DNA from: Adiantum capillus-veneris
Taxonomy: Eukaryota > Streptophyta > Polypodiopsida > Polypodiales > Pteridaceae
Assembly: GCA_014529385.2 (NCBI GenBank)
Contig: CM043947.1
Location: forward strand, 130,965,891-131,029,890
DNA: 64,000 nucleotides
Direction of reading: 5' to 3'
This document shows, piece by piece, positions 1 to 11,500 of the stretch. The notes under the pieces are model-generated. The model made no database searches. It was not told the DNA's origin and saw nothing but the letters and a program-made list of their open reading frames with translations. Positions within the stretch are counted from its first letter, which is position 1, and every line of letters begins with the position of its first letter. The position numbers were made by a program, and so were the translations under genes.

Positions 1-656
1 TTCAGAAGATGAAGAATTTGAGGAAGATGGAGAAGAGGGTGACCTCTTTCTCACCTTTTTCTTGCCTTGATCTTCTTTGTCTGCACCATCACTTTCATAA
101 GAGGAAGAGGATGAAGAAGATGGAGAAGAAGGTGTCCTCTTTCTCGCATTTTTCTTCTCTTGCTTTTTGTCATCCCTGTTTGAAGTATTGTGTGGAGAAG
201 TGTGCGATGGTCTTCTCTGTTTTGGAGGTGATTGAGAGCGTTTAGCCCACCGTCTTCATGGAGACATCCCTGTCAAGGTGGCAGGAGGCTCACTTCTTTC
301 TTGTTCCTTCTGTGGAGGCTCTTGAATTATCCTTTGGGAAGGAGATACATCATCAAGAAGAAAATTTTGAGCCCTTCATATGGATCCTCTTCTTCTTCCC
401 GAATTGGAGAGAGGCCTCTTTTGGAAGGCTCGCAAGGAGGCTTCCTATGTGCTCTCTCATCATGGTGGGGAGCTTGGAGAATCCCATGAGCACGAAGCTG
501 CCGTTGCACTTCACTTTGGAGGGATGGATTTCCCATAGCTTGTTGAAGCCTACAAACAAGGTAATTAACAAGCATAGGGGCATCATTAGTAGCCTAATCA
601 TTAGCAAAATCAAAGTTATCAACATTAATTTCAGTCTCTTTACTATTGTCAGCCAT
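1..656 (-). pseudogene. gag N-terminal part of LTR element A (broken, runs off window)
   Basis: On the minus strand an ATG at 656 opens a reading frame starting MADNSKETEINVDNFDF, about 400 bp inside the LTR edge and after the primer-binding site, the usual place for gag. An in-frame TAG follows after 20 codons. A Gln/Arg-rich stretch (QQAMGNPSLQSEVQRQLRAHG) is followed by a frameshift. The frame then becomes Ser/Lys/Asp-rich towards base 1 (blocks such as KRTPSSPSSSSSSYESDG), like the basic/serine-rich region of many plant capsid polyproteins. No capsid core, zinc knuckle or enzyme is visible because the element continues left of the window. Assignment to gag rests on position and composition, not on a recognised domain. 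Confidence 0.55.
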
Positions 657-1054
657 TCTAACAACTTTTAGGTGTAAAATTTTTAGGTGTACTTTGGCAC
701 TTCAAGCCCTAGTTGTTAATCCTCTTTACCCCTTTAGAAAAACTCAAGCTACTGTACCCGTGGCTCGAATACCATTAATTGCAAGGAATAGAAGAGAGGG
801 TCGTTCAACACCAAAACAGCACCAGCTCCTGTCAAGCTTCTAATAGCTCAATAGTGGTTAAGCCGTAGGCAATCCTCGTAGGACTCCACTATTAAGACCA
901 TAGCTCTCCACGGTGATGCCCTGTTAACTACACGAAGGCAGGCACACTACAAGGCTGAAAATTTCATATTCTACTTACTCACATGCAATTAATAATACCA
1001 ACCATTCATAGCTAGCTTGAGGACCTCCCTTCTTCAGCAAGAAAAGAGAAACCT

Positions 1055-1069
1055 TGTGCTCTAATACCA
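1055..1069 (-). other. primer-binding site of element A (initiator tRNA-Met type)
   Basis: The minus strand reads TGGTATTAGAGC directly after the LTR end. This differs by one base from TGGTATCAGAGC, the classic plant site complementary to the 3' end of initiator tRNA-Met. It fixes the orientation (minus) and shows that the LTR at 1,071-2,710 is the 5' LTR. Confidence 0.85.
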
Positions 1070-1070
1070 A

Positions 1071-1739
1071 TGTAAAAATTAATGGTCTAGTAACTTGTTT
1101 GTAGCAAAAAATAGCATGAACATAGTGAGCATTTCATTAGAATAGATCCCTAATGAGAATAACAAGAGTGCTTGGGTGGAGAGAGCAACAAAAATGTATA
1201 ACACCTAGTTAGATAGCATTAATGATACTTCAAAAGAGAGAGAAATTACGCTATTGACAACAGTTGAGGACTGGATTTTCATGGAGCCGGTCCCCCCTCC
1301 AAAAGGCTTTGTATTATGGTTTCTCCCATCAAGAGAGACATTTTACAATACAATTCTTTGTGTCCCTTCAATACTAGCTAGTGCAATGAAGATGGAAACT
1401 TCAAGCACTAAGAAAAATACTTATTAAACACAACATCAATTCCCACACAGCCTCAGACCCAAGACCTCACACACCTTCGAAGATGGCAAGACCTAGCGGG
1501 GTATGAGAGTGGATTGAGAGGAAGGAGTAGTCTTACGAGAAAGATGTACATCTCCTCACATAATCACTCATATTAGTATAGCTTATCTTAGTAATTAGCA
1601 TGGTAGAGGAGATGATCATACATTGAAGCTTGTCTCTTGGTTGGATTTGCATCACAAAGCCAAGATTTGTTGGTGTAGGCCTCCCTTCTCACAAGCTTGG
1701 AGTAGGTGATACGATTTCCATTAAAGCTTGAGAAGAGAT

Positions 1740-1799
<60 letters not shown>

Positions 1800-2710
1800 T
1801 TCTTACTCCACACATAGACTAGTGTGAGTGTATAATGCAATAATTTCTTGAGAAAATCAGCCCCCTCTCTCTCTTGGTCGACCCCTCTTGCTATTTGCTC
1901 ATGCAGACACCCTATTGGACCTCCCCAAGCTTAGCCAATAGATTCAGGAGCATAAGTGGTAGCCTTCTGATATGTGTCCCCCTTTCCACTTATGTGAGAG
2001 CTTTAGGTAATTACTTAATGCAACTAAACTCTCATTGGACCCCTTTGTCTCCTGGCCAATAAGAATCAGGCAAGCCATTGGGCTGTTGAATGCTCATTGG
2101 ACCCCTTGGGAGACAGTCCAATAGTCTTCTAGAGAGCTTAATTCTTATTGGTTCTTTTATTAAGTGTTTTTAAATTAATAAAACTAGATTTACTCTAGCC
2201 TAATTCTCATTGGTCCACCTCCATGGCCATCCAATAGGATTTGAGTACACCTTGTGGGCATCTGGGCTAGGGAGCTGACATGTCTCCCTCATTCCCTTTG
2301 TGTAAAGGGAGCTTGTGTGTGTGTGTGTGTGTGTTTCTCTCTCATCCCCTACTTGCAAGGCTCGCCCCCTCCTATGTAGGGATTATGAATACTTTTTGGG
2401 ACACACACAAAGCATCCAAATTCCCTAGTGTTTGGCCTTTGGACACAGCCTTTAAATTTTGGAATCTTCGCATTTTGGAAGCCTTAATGGGCTGAACCTT
2501 AGGGTATTTTTAGCCCATTGTTGCACCTTGATCTTTTGCAGATGGCCCCCCCTTTGGATCCCTATTTTACCTCCTTTAGATCCCTACTGTGGCCAGTGTG
2601 CTAGCTTAACCAATATTCTAGCTTTTTCTCCCTTGGCACTTCCCTATATTAAATGATTAGTTTAACATGAGAAAATCATTTAGGAGAATTAGATATTAGT
2701 TATTATGACA
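1071..2710 (-). repeat. 5' LTR of retrotransposon A (1,640 bp)
   Basis: The segment begins TGTAAAAATT and ends TTATGACA, so it has TG...CA edges, and it abuts the PBS. A second copy of the family (1,647 bp) lies at 49,096-50,742 as a solo LTR; the two align over their whole length, for example around the 'gcatttcatta', 'gttggtgtaggcctccc' and 'gagaaaatcattt' blocks. A (GA)n tract at about 1,739-1,797 and a (GT)n tract at about 2,315-2,335 are internal microsatellites. The low-complexity Leu/Ser ORF over the (GA)n tract is not a gene. The 3' LTR would lie left of the window. Confidence 0.85.
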
Positions 2711-2730
2711 GTTTTTTTAACCAATCTCTT

Positions 2731-3060
2731 CACCTTGGACATTCCCATATTGTTGGTGAAGAAAAAAGATGGTACTATGCGGATGTGTGTAGCCTATTGT
2801 GGTTTGAGTAGAGTTTGAATACAGTTACCATGAAGAGTAAGTATCCATTATACCACAAGTGCATGAACTGTTTGATAAACCCACACATGCTTGTCTTTTT
2901 ATCGAAATAGATTTATAGTGTGGGTATCACCAAGTGAAAATTCGGCTTGTTGATATACCTAAAATTGCTTTTTGAACAAGGTTGATATTACCTTTTGGCT
3001 TAACCAATGCACTAGCTACTTTCATGACACTTATGGACGGTGTTTTGAAACCATATCAGG
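2731..3060 (+). pseudogene. Ty3/gypsy reverse transcriptase fragment, heavily decayed
   Basis: Across frameshifts the plus strand reads PILLVKKKDGTMRMCV, then a degenerate 'DYRGLN' region, 'NKYPL', a remnant of 'ACLFSKIDLYSGYHQ', 'VDIPKIAF' and 'FGLTNAPATFMTLMDGVL'. This is the fingers and early palm of gypsy RT in the right order, with the chromovirus-like wording of the family. Motif C (DD) is missing because the similarity stops near 3,060. No gag, protease, RNase H or integrase is found nearby. This older element was cut by the insertion of element A, whose LTR ends 20 bp upstream. Confidence 0.8.
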
Positions 3061-5789
3061 TAGGACTTTAAGTCAAGTTGTGCATATCACTGCTAATGGA
3101 ATTCCCATAGTCTATAGACAAAGGATACTGGTATCATGGGGGCCTCCATAATAATGGGTGCATCTCCTAACTTAGCTCTCAAAATCTTGTGAAATTATGC
3201 ATGCAATAGGGACTCCAACCATCATATGTATGTCATGGTCCACTGCAAAGAGTCGAGAACTTCTATCACTCAGTTTCCTCCTAACATGGTGTTGTGGCCA
3301 AAAAGGGAAGGGATGGAAATTGTGTTTGAAAATGCTCCATATTATTTAAAGAAGAGAAACACAATAAATGTGTTTTGAGAAAAACCGCGAGTTCAAATGG
3401 ACTATGCACAAGAGGAGAAGAGTGGGCCTAGTAGGTCTAGTGTTGCATGGATATTCTCTAAAAAGGGAGTAACTACCTTGCCCTATGGGTATCAGTAATA
3501 TTATTGCAAAATCTTGTTATATTCTTATGATTAGGAGATTCCATGCTAGCTTCTCTTAAAGTTCCAATTCTCACAAAAGAGCAACAACTTTTGCTTTCAC
3601 CCACCATAGGTTCTATTGAGCTCTCTCATTTTCCTTTTTATTAGAGAGTGAGACCATTCTAAGCTAATGTTTTGTAAGGTAATCCAGTCTTTTTCAACAA
3701 CCAATCCCCCTATAGCCCCTCTTATTCTCATATTTCTCCTCTCTATACAGTCTCATTCTAAAATCGGGGCATTTAACTATGGATCTATAACAGTTGCATG
3801 AGAAGCCTATAAATGGTCATCCATTTAACAATGGATCTATAACGGTTTCATGAGAAGCCTAAAAATGCTCATCCATCATGTGAATGCATAGGCACGTTAT
3901 GTGAAAAAAGCTTGTACCTGCATGTTGTAAGTTTGCCTTTGTGTGTGGCTCGGCAAACCAATATTTTCCACTACATTGGTCATTTAAAATCTTCTTCGAC
4001 TTTACCTTAACCTCATGGAACTGAACACCCCAACACAACAAGAGACAATTCAATGTATAGCACTATGAGTAAGCTTTTCTTGACTAGTTGGCCCATCATA
4101 TAGATTAAAAGCAGAAGAGAGAGCATTCATACTCATGTCTTGAGAATTTGTTCAAGTCAATAACTTTTGGAGAGACCTTTGCTTTGGATTGTTAATTATT
4201 TCTTCTTTAGGGCACCCTCTCAAGCCGGTGAGTACTTCATTTGAGCCTTCGTTACGCTTTGTAAGTAACTTTGTATGAGAGTTTCAATTTGTGTGCTTAT
4301 TGAAATACTAAATAAATGTGATATTGGGTGACATAAATGTATCCTGTGTTATAAAGCTTGCATGGCACTTTCACACAACTTTTGTAATTGAAAATGTGTA
4401 AAGTAGGCTCCACAACCTTAAATTACCAATTTAAGAAAAAGGTTACAACAAAAAAAGGTTTTAAAAAACTAGAATGTGTGAAATCAATGAGATGACAAAA
4501 ATTATCATTGGAAAGAAATGGGACAAAAAAAAAGAAGAGAACTTTCATTGTCTATCACATCAGAATTCAATTTGTTAATTTTTCTCTTCTATCATTGATT
4601 TGTTATCCTTCTTTAATTGATCCACTACTTCATGCATCTCATCCTTTATCAAACCTTGAGCAACCATATAGTTAAGATAATGCTTCTTACTCTCTAAGAC
4701 ATGAAATCTCATGAAGTTAGAGAAGCAATTTTATGTTCTCAACTTGCCTTCATTGAACCTTTACCATAAAGCTCATTATACTCATGATACCAAATTTGAA
4801 CATATGGGGATCCATAAAGTATTTAGAATGCAATCCAAACCTATCATCTCTTGGTGTCTCCCTTTATTTGAGATTTACTCTGATGTTTTCTTATTGATGT
4901 TGCCAAACTGGAAGAGTAGTTGGACTCAACATCATAATATTGAGTTTTGTTAAGGTGTTTTCCTTAGCTTTGCAATTTGCCTCACTTGATGAATGAGAGC
5001 AATGTTTCTTATTGGGAGGAAGAGTCTCCACCACATTGGATAAAATTTGCTTTATTTGAACTTTGAGTTGATTGTTGATAGGCCATCATCCCTCTTGTTT
5101 CTTCATCCATGTATATTCCTCTTCATCAAGAAACCCAAATAAATCCAAGAAAAGCTTATCTCCTTCAAATTCTTTTCAAACATGAGAGTACAAAGGTTGG
5201 GTGTGTCTTTTTTGAGTCTAACTAGACCTACTTCTTCCTTTTTTGTGGTCATCAATTACTTGAATCCTCCCAAGAACATATAAGAAGTATAGTTAATTAT
5301 TCAACCATTCTCCCATATGATCTCATCATGTGATCTAGGCACGCTATCCTAATTTTCAAAAAGAAATTTCCATATTGGATTCTTATATGCTAGAAAATGA
5401 AGGTGCTCTTCCCTCCCTTGCCATAGCTCATGATGATGTTGCAATTCATAGTGTCATATTTAATGGAAACTTGTCAAAAACTCCCTATCATTGGTACACC
5501 TGGCTACTAGAACTTTTCGGTTCTAATTGGGATTTTCAAATTTTAAAAATTGATTTCATTAGAATCAAAGGTGATCATAATCATTATGAGACCAAAGTTG
5601 ACATATTGCTTGGCTCCTCAAAAATACCATCTACAAAAAAACGCACTTCAGTATTTGGAAATTGAAGTGAAATGGAATGAAACAATAAAAACTTAATCCT
5701 ACTCTACAAAGAGAATTGATATGACCCAATAAATCCTGGAAGATAGGAAAAAAGAAGAGGGCTTTTTTTAAATTTTGTGTATGTGTGTG
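3061..5789. other. unassigned sequence with a 52-bp tandem duplication
   Basis: I recognise no gene here. At about 3,779-3,884 a unit starting 'atggatctataac' and containing 'catgagaagcct' is present twice with a 52-bp period. Two modest open frames occur. One is at 3,859-4,053 on the minus strand, with a stretch 'GKYWFAEPHTKANLQHAG'. The other is at 5,375-5,665 on the plus strand (96 codons, 'HSVIFNGNLSKTPYHWYTW'). Neither matches a family I know, neither has a convincing start context, and both may be decayed transposon sequence. Confidence 0.4.
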
Positions 5790-7842
5790 CGTGTGTGTGT
5801 GTAGCTGTTTTTATAATAAGACATAAATGAACTTTAACATTCAAAAGAAAGCTGGCTTTAGGGAAAAGGCAATGGTTAGTACAAAAACAACTCAGTTTTA
5901 GAATTATCTTTGTACGTGGCTTATGAGAATGAAGCCTCATTCTAGTATACAATGATAATGACTCATTAAAGAAGTACTTCCCAAGTGTTAGGAGCAAGTG
6001 TAATCATGGACAAATATTTTCTTTAAGCCAAAACAATTCCAAGAAAGGAAAGAGTCCTCACGTGCATCCATTCAAACAAGACAATAGATACGTTAGCATT
6101 GGATGTGTTTTACAGGTGTCAATGGACTATATCAGTTGTTATCCATGTCCAACTTACAACTTTTTTAACTACAAACAAATGTCCAAAAGAGCTCATGTAA
6201 TCCAAATTTTTTAGAGTATTTTTAGATTTTAAGGAGATAATTACACATATGGTTTCTATATAGCCCCAATTTGTTTTAATAGATATTATTATACATATCA
6301 TTTTGATCAAAAGGCCACCACTCCTTCTGATCCAAGTGTCTTAATAACCAAATCGGTACAAGAGATCCAACCCTTCAATAACCTTGAAGAGAGTGTCCAA
6401 TCCAACCTCATTCTTTGCACGATATAAGACCAGTAAGACATCATGGCAGAGTATAGTTTTCCCAGGAGCAGAGATAGCCAAAGCTAGGCCAATAAGATAT
6501 AGCATCCAACGTACCAGTTTAAGCTTGATAATTAGATCAGTACTACATCTTAAGCATACTTTTGTAAAGTAGATAGTATTACGATGCTTACTCCTCATTG
6601 CATCATCGATACTTAGTCAGAACAAGTGAGCACAAAAAACCATAACTCATGTATAAATCCATCTTAGATGATAGTCCTAATGAGCTAGTCATTAAAAAAA
6701 CAATTATACTTGATGGTATATACAAACAAAAAACCTTTATCACGAATAGTCAAATACAATGAAAATAGATTTTTTGTATCACCTTATTATTCTCTACCTA
6801 ATCCAAAGAAGTAAACGGGATGCGATACCCATAAAAATTTATGAACAGTATGCGTTTGAGGTAGGACACCCCACCTGTTTATGATGCTCCTAAGTCATGC
6901 TTAACAAGCCAGGTGGTAACCTCTTTATTGTGAGGACTACTGTGAAGTAAACCAATCAACTAATTTCCATACTCATAATAACGTAGGTGCCCTATTTTTT
7001 TATGAAGTGAAATGCTTATGCAAAGCTTACATACCAAAAAAACATAAACAAACAAAGTAACTAGATCATTAAATCATGAGCTATGTACCAAAAAAAACCC
7101 ACAGTATATCAACCAGATTCCATCAAAAGGTAAACACCGACTTGAGACGGTAGTTCAATCACCTCCATAATTGCACAGTATGCAGCTATGCATTCACTCG
7201 TCTCTTTCACAAGCACACGCAAAAAGAAATACACCACAGGCTAAGTGAGCGGCCAAAGCACCCTCACCTTTATATAGTGTTGCAGGGTTCGGTTTTTTAG
7301 TCTTGCCCAAGGTAGTAAAAGCCCCCACGATCCAAGTACTCAATAGGTGCAGGCTTCTAAGAAGCAGATATGGCCACCCCTATTCGTATGGTGGGAGTTG
7401 AGAGGGAGAGATAAGGTAAGATTTAGCACGGGGTTTCTCTGAGCAAGAGGTGTGCTCCAGTAGCGACAAGGGGGAGAGGGTGTGAAAGGTCAGGCCAATT
7501 TTTAAGAGGCATGAATGCAATGTTCTTCCATCTCTATATTATGGGTGGGTACCCATAGGGGGAAGAAAGGAAAGAGTTTTCCCAGGTTTTTTCGGTAATG
7601 TCGAGCCATACAATAGTTAGAGCAAGCTTAGGGGGGTTATTTTAAATGTAATACTTATGGGTTTCTTTAAAAAATAATTAAACACTCAATTACTACTAAT
7701 TATCATAGGTTGTGATGTTTTCAACAGTAATTTTGTAGTGTCTGTGAACCAATTAGTGTTGAAAGCTTAATCTTGCTTTATAGGTATCCTAGAAAAGAGT
7801 TGTCTTTTGTACTTGGTTAATTGCTAGCTATAGTAGTACTTA
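5790..7842 (-). mobile_element. Penelope-like element copy 1 (PLE1), 5' part only, truncated
   Basis: This segment, read on the minus strand, aligns with 25,553-27,620 on the plus strand over about 2 kb. It includes the leader with the TATA box (TATATAAAG near 7,273), the 'ccctatgggtaccc' block, the first-exon start 'atggaggtgattgaact' and most of the following intron. In this copy the splice donor is damaged (tcaagtcggt instead of tcaggtaagt). Similarity fades near 5,790-5,820 at a (GT)-rich tract, so all RT coding sequence is missing. Its 5' edge touches a (CA)n tract that also borders the 3' end of PLE2, making a head-to-tail pair in ancestral orientation. ORFs at 5,704-5,997 and 6,119-6,598 lie in the intron and are not treated as genes. 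Confidence 0.75.
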
Positions 7843-7843
7843 G

Positions 7844-7867
7844 GTGTGTGTGTGTGTGTGTGTGTGT
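7844..7867. repeat. (GT)12 tract at the PLE2/PLE1 junction
   Basis: A pure GT/CA dinucleotide tract separates the 3' end of PLE2 from the 5' end of PLE1. The 5' end of PLE2 is bordered by the same kind of tract at 25,513-25,552, and both copies start with CCTA-GTACT directly after the CA repeats. Confidence 0.85.
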
Positions 7868-7868
7868 A

Positions 7869-8107
7869 CCCGCCCTGTCCCAGGTACCATACACAATGGG
7901 TTGATAGTAGGCCCATTGTGAATGGGCCTACTACCTAATTAGAGAATGAGGTTAGTGTGGTTGAAATGTAAGCCAGGCCAATCATTTTGAGAAAGATATT
8001 TGTGATTTTGTTAATTATGTCACCTCTTGAATCCATTAAAGCAAAATTTGTGTATAAGTATCTTGATATCTTCCCATGCTAAGAAGCAATTAGAAGAGGA
8101 GTATACT
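7869..8107 (-). mobile_element. 3' end of Penelope-like copy 2 (PLE2)
   Basis: On the minus strand this lies between the copia element and the (CA)n tract. It has an open stretch of about 48 codons (HGKISRYLYTNFALMDSRG...) ending at a TAG near 7,935, followed by an untranslated tail with a strong hairpin. I do not recognise the peptide. The assignment to PLE2 is by position, because the copia element separates this piece from the PLE2 RT at 13,078-13,390, in the same orientation. Confidence 0.5.
7905..7933. other. perfect 13-bp hairpin in the PLE2 3' tail
   Basis: TAGTAGGCCCATT, a GTG loop and AATGGGCCTACTA form a perfect inverted repeat 37 bp from the (GT)n tract. It could be an RNA structure near the element's 3' end, as RTs that prime at DNA ends often recognise 3' RNA structure; that role is inference. 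Confidence 0.8.
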
Positions 8108-8347
8108 TGTTGGAATTAGGGTTGCAGGGAAACGCACACAGCTTGGAGAAGATGAAGGAAGCTCAAGGCACACAACAAAGAGTGTATTAATTAGTGTGCA
8201 ATAGAAACATAGATAGCCCAAGAATGATGGGCATATATACAATAAACGGGGGGGGGGGGGGGGGGGGGAACATCCTAGTGAGCGAAAAAGTGCCCTGGCG
8301 GTCCTAAGTGTGTTCACACACATCACTACCACATGTATATGGTAACA
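8108..8347 (-). repeat. copia 3' LTR (240 bp) with a 21-G run
   Basis: Edges are TGTTGGAATT and GGTAACA. It matches the 5' LTR at 12,886-13,077 ('ttggagaagatgaaggaagctcaaggcacaca' block). Bases 8,248-8,268 are an uninterrupted run of 21 G, where the other LTR has only GGGGAAAAAAA. Confidence 0.9.
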
Positions 8348-8357
8348 AAGCCCCCCT
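8348..8357 (-). other. copia polypurine tract
   Basis: Minus strand AGGGGGGCTT directly before the LTR start TGTTACC; this is the expected plus-strand primer position and confirms the LTR edge. Confidence 0.8.
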
Positions 8358-8544
8358 GAAGTGACGCGGTAAACGAGAGCTGGCACATGAGTAAAGGGAA
8401 GTTCCATGCCTTGAGGACATGATCATGCCACAAAGGGGAGTAAGACCAAAGCTTTGCGGAAAGCTTCAAACTTCTCACAAGACAATGCCTTTGTGAAAAG
8501 ATCTGCAAGTTGTCCTGTGTTGGCACATAAGCCAAGTTGATCTC

Positions 8545-11500
8545 TCATGTTGAGAGCCTCTCCCTGACATAGTGGTAATGCACCTCAATGTGCTTTGTGC
8601 AAGCATGAAAAATTGGGTTTCTCACAACTGCCAATGCACTCTGACTGTCAGTGTAGATGATGTTGGCAATGTCTTGTCCAACACCCAAATCAGCCATAAG
8701 GTGTCTGAGCCATACACACTCAACCGTAGCTATGAAGACTGCCCTGTACTTGGCCTCACAACTGGAAGTGTCCACAGTAGGTTTCTTCTTGCTCAACCAT
8801 GAAATACATAAACTGCCAAGCATGAAACAAAAACCACTTGTAGACACTCGCATGTCATAACAACCAGCCCAATCTGAGTCCGATAAAGCATGTAAATCTA
8901 GTGGCAATGATCCCCCATTGGGATAAAACAAGCCAAGATGCAAAGTGCCACTCAAGTACCAAAAAATCTCCTTAACTGCTTGCCAATTCTTAGACTTTGG
9001 GCTATGCATAAACCTGTTGACCTGTGAGACTACAAATTGAATATTCGGCCTTGTGTTGAATATATAAATGAGGCAGCCAACAACAGTTTGGTAAAGAGTG
9101 ACATCAGTAGGATCACCACCATCATGTAGACTCAACTTCAAACCTGTTTTCATGGGAGTGGCAATAGGTTTGCAATCCTCAAGTCCAAACTTACATAGCA
9201 ATGTCTCTATGTAACTTTTCTGACACAAGGCAATACCACCATCACACTGCTTAAATTATATGCCCAAGTAATGATGCAACAGCCCCAAATATTTCATCTT
9301 GAAAGTAGCATTCAAATCAACCTTAAATTCAGCAATCATGTGCCTCATTGGGACTAGTGATCAACAAATCATCCACATAAAGAACAACAATGAAAAGTAC
9401 ATCGCCCTCATGCTTGACATACAGTGTGCTTTCTGTTGGACTATTACAAAAGCCTCGTTTGACCAAATGAGTGTCAGCTTTCTCATGCCAAGCACGAGGA
9501 GATTGCTTCAACCCATACACAAAAGCCTTCTTACGTCTGAACACTTTGTCCTCTTGTCCTTTCTTGACAAAACCACAAGGCTGCATTACATAGACTTCCT
9601 CAAAAATGTCACCATTCAAGAAAGCAATAACAATATTGGATTGATGTACATCCTAACCAAAATGAGCTGCCAATGCACATAGAAAATGAACAATAGTCAT
9701 ATGACAAGTGGGAGAAAAAGTTTCTTCATAATCTATGCCTTTCTGTTGCACATAGCCTTTTGCAACAAGTCGAGCCTTATGGTGATCAACCTCACCATCC
9801 GGCTTACATTTCAACTTGTAAACCCACTTTGTATCAATGGCCTTTTTGCCAGGAGGCAAATCACATAAAGCCCATGTGTTATTTTCTATAAGTGCATCAT
9901 ATTCTGCTTGCATGGCAACCATCCAATTTTTTGAATTATGTGCTCATCAAAAGATAGAGGTTCCTCTATATCACATAAGCTAGACACAGCCAAAGCATAA
10001 CAATCTGATGCATAAGAGGCATGGCGAGAACCTGAACAAGTACAAGTAGACAAAGGTGCATCCAATTTACTGTCACACGCAAAGTGTGCATCAGCCATTT
10101 TGGCATCTAGCCAGCTCAAGTACATCATGTACATCTGCATCAGTAATAGACTGATTGTAACATTTTCTAAACCATAGGCTGTACATTTGAATTTACATTC
10201 GAACTACCACCACTGAAAAGAGTCAATAAATTGTCATAAATGTCCTATGAGCTTACATTACTATCTCTAGTACATGACAGCAAAGGCTGAACAGAATCTT
10301 CCACAAACACAACATCACGTGAGACCAAAATACGCTTTTTGGCGGATGGTACAACCTGTAACCATTACTTTCAGCACTATAACCAAAAAAAAAACCTTTG
10401 CCAGCCTTATCATCCAATTTTCTGCGCTGCGCTTGTGGCACTTAACCATAAGCCAAACAGACAAAAACATGCATGTGCTCAATAGATGGCTTTCTATCAT
10501 GCCATGCTTTATATGGAGTCATAAACTGCAACTCTTTTGTAGGACACATGTTCAGTACATAAGTGGCACACATGACAGCCTCGAGCCAAAATGAATGCGG
10601 CAAAGCTTGACTCTTGACCATACATCGTGTATGTCATTTTCGTAAGAGACCTATTTTTCCTCTCAACAACACCATTTTGTTGAGGCGTATATGGCACTGT
10701 ACATTGGTGTTTTATCCCACAACTCCTTGATTCGAACGGAGGGTGCCCATAGTACATTTCAAGACATTTTCAACCATAGCAAGAAATTGCTTGAAGCACA
10801 TAAACACTTCAAACTTAGCTTTCAACGGATATACCCATGCATTCCTAGAGTAGTCATCAATGAAAGTCACGAAGCATAAGTAATTTCCCAAGGACGGAGT
10901 TTGCATAGGCCCACAAACATCACTATGCACAAGCTGCAATCTTTATGTAGCACGAACTGACCCATCCTTTGGAAACTTAGCACGCTGCATTTTACCCAAA
11001 ATACAGCCATCACAAACATGTTTGATAGGTGCTTCAAGAGGCGGCAAAGAAGCAACCATATCAGATTTTTTCAAATGCAGTAAACTGTCAAAATTCAGAT
11101 GACCAAAACGTGCATGCCACAGTTTTTCATCCAAAACAACCCTTGAATCTGCAACTGCATTTGCAAAATTTTATCCACACTTGTCATACAAAATGAGCTT
11201 ATACAACCCATGACACAAAAGACTATATGCAACAATTTCATCCCAAGTCTAGCAAGTGCAGATACAGACAAAATGTTCTTTTTTATCCCACGTACATACA
11301 ATGCATCAACAAGTGTGAAAGAACTACCATTTGTAGCAGTAAGCACAATCTTTCCAACTCCTTGAATAGGATAAGAGGCATTGTTGGCACAAGTCACCGT
11401 ATTCCCATGAGGGACAGACTCAATAGAGGTAAACAAACCACGATGTGAGGTAATGTGCTTTGTAGCACCACTGTCAAATACCACACATTTGAATCTGCAG

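Noticed and set aside
1588-1815. Poly-Ser/Leu ORFs (also at 37,034-37,222 and the Cys/Val ORFs at 25,273-25,551)
   Set aside because: They are translations of (GA)n and (CA)n microsatellites.
3859-4053. Possible host gene remnant on the minus strand ('GKYWFAEPHTKANLQHAG')
   Set aside because: Only about 60 codons, no recognised family, no gene structure around it; left as unassigned sequence.
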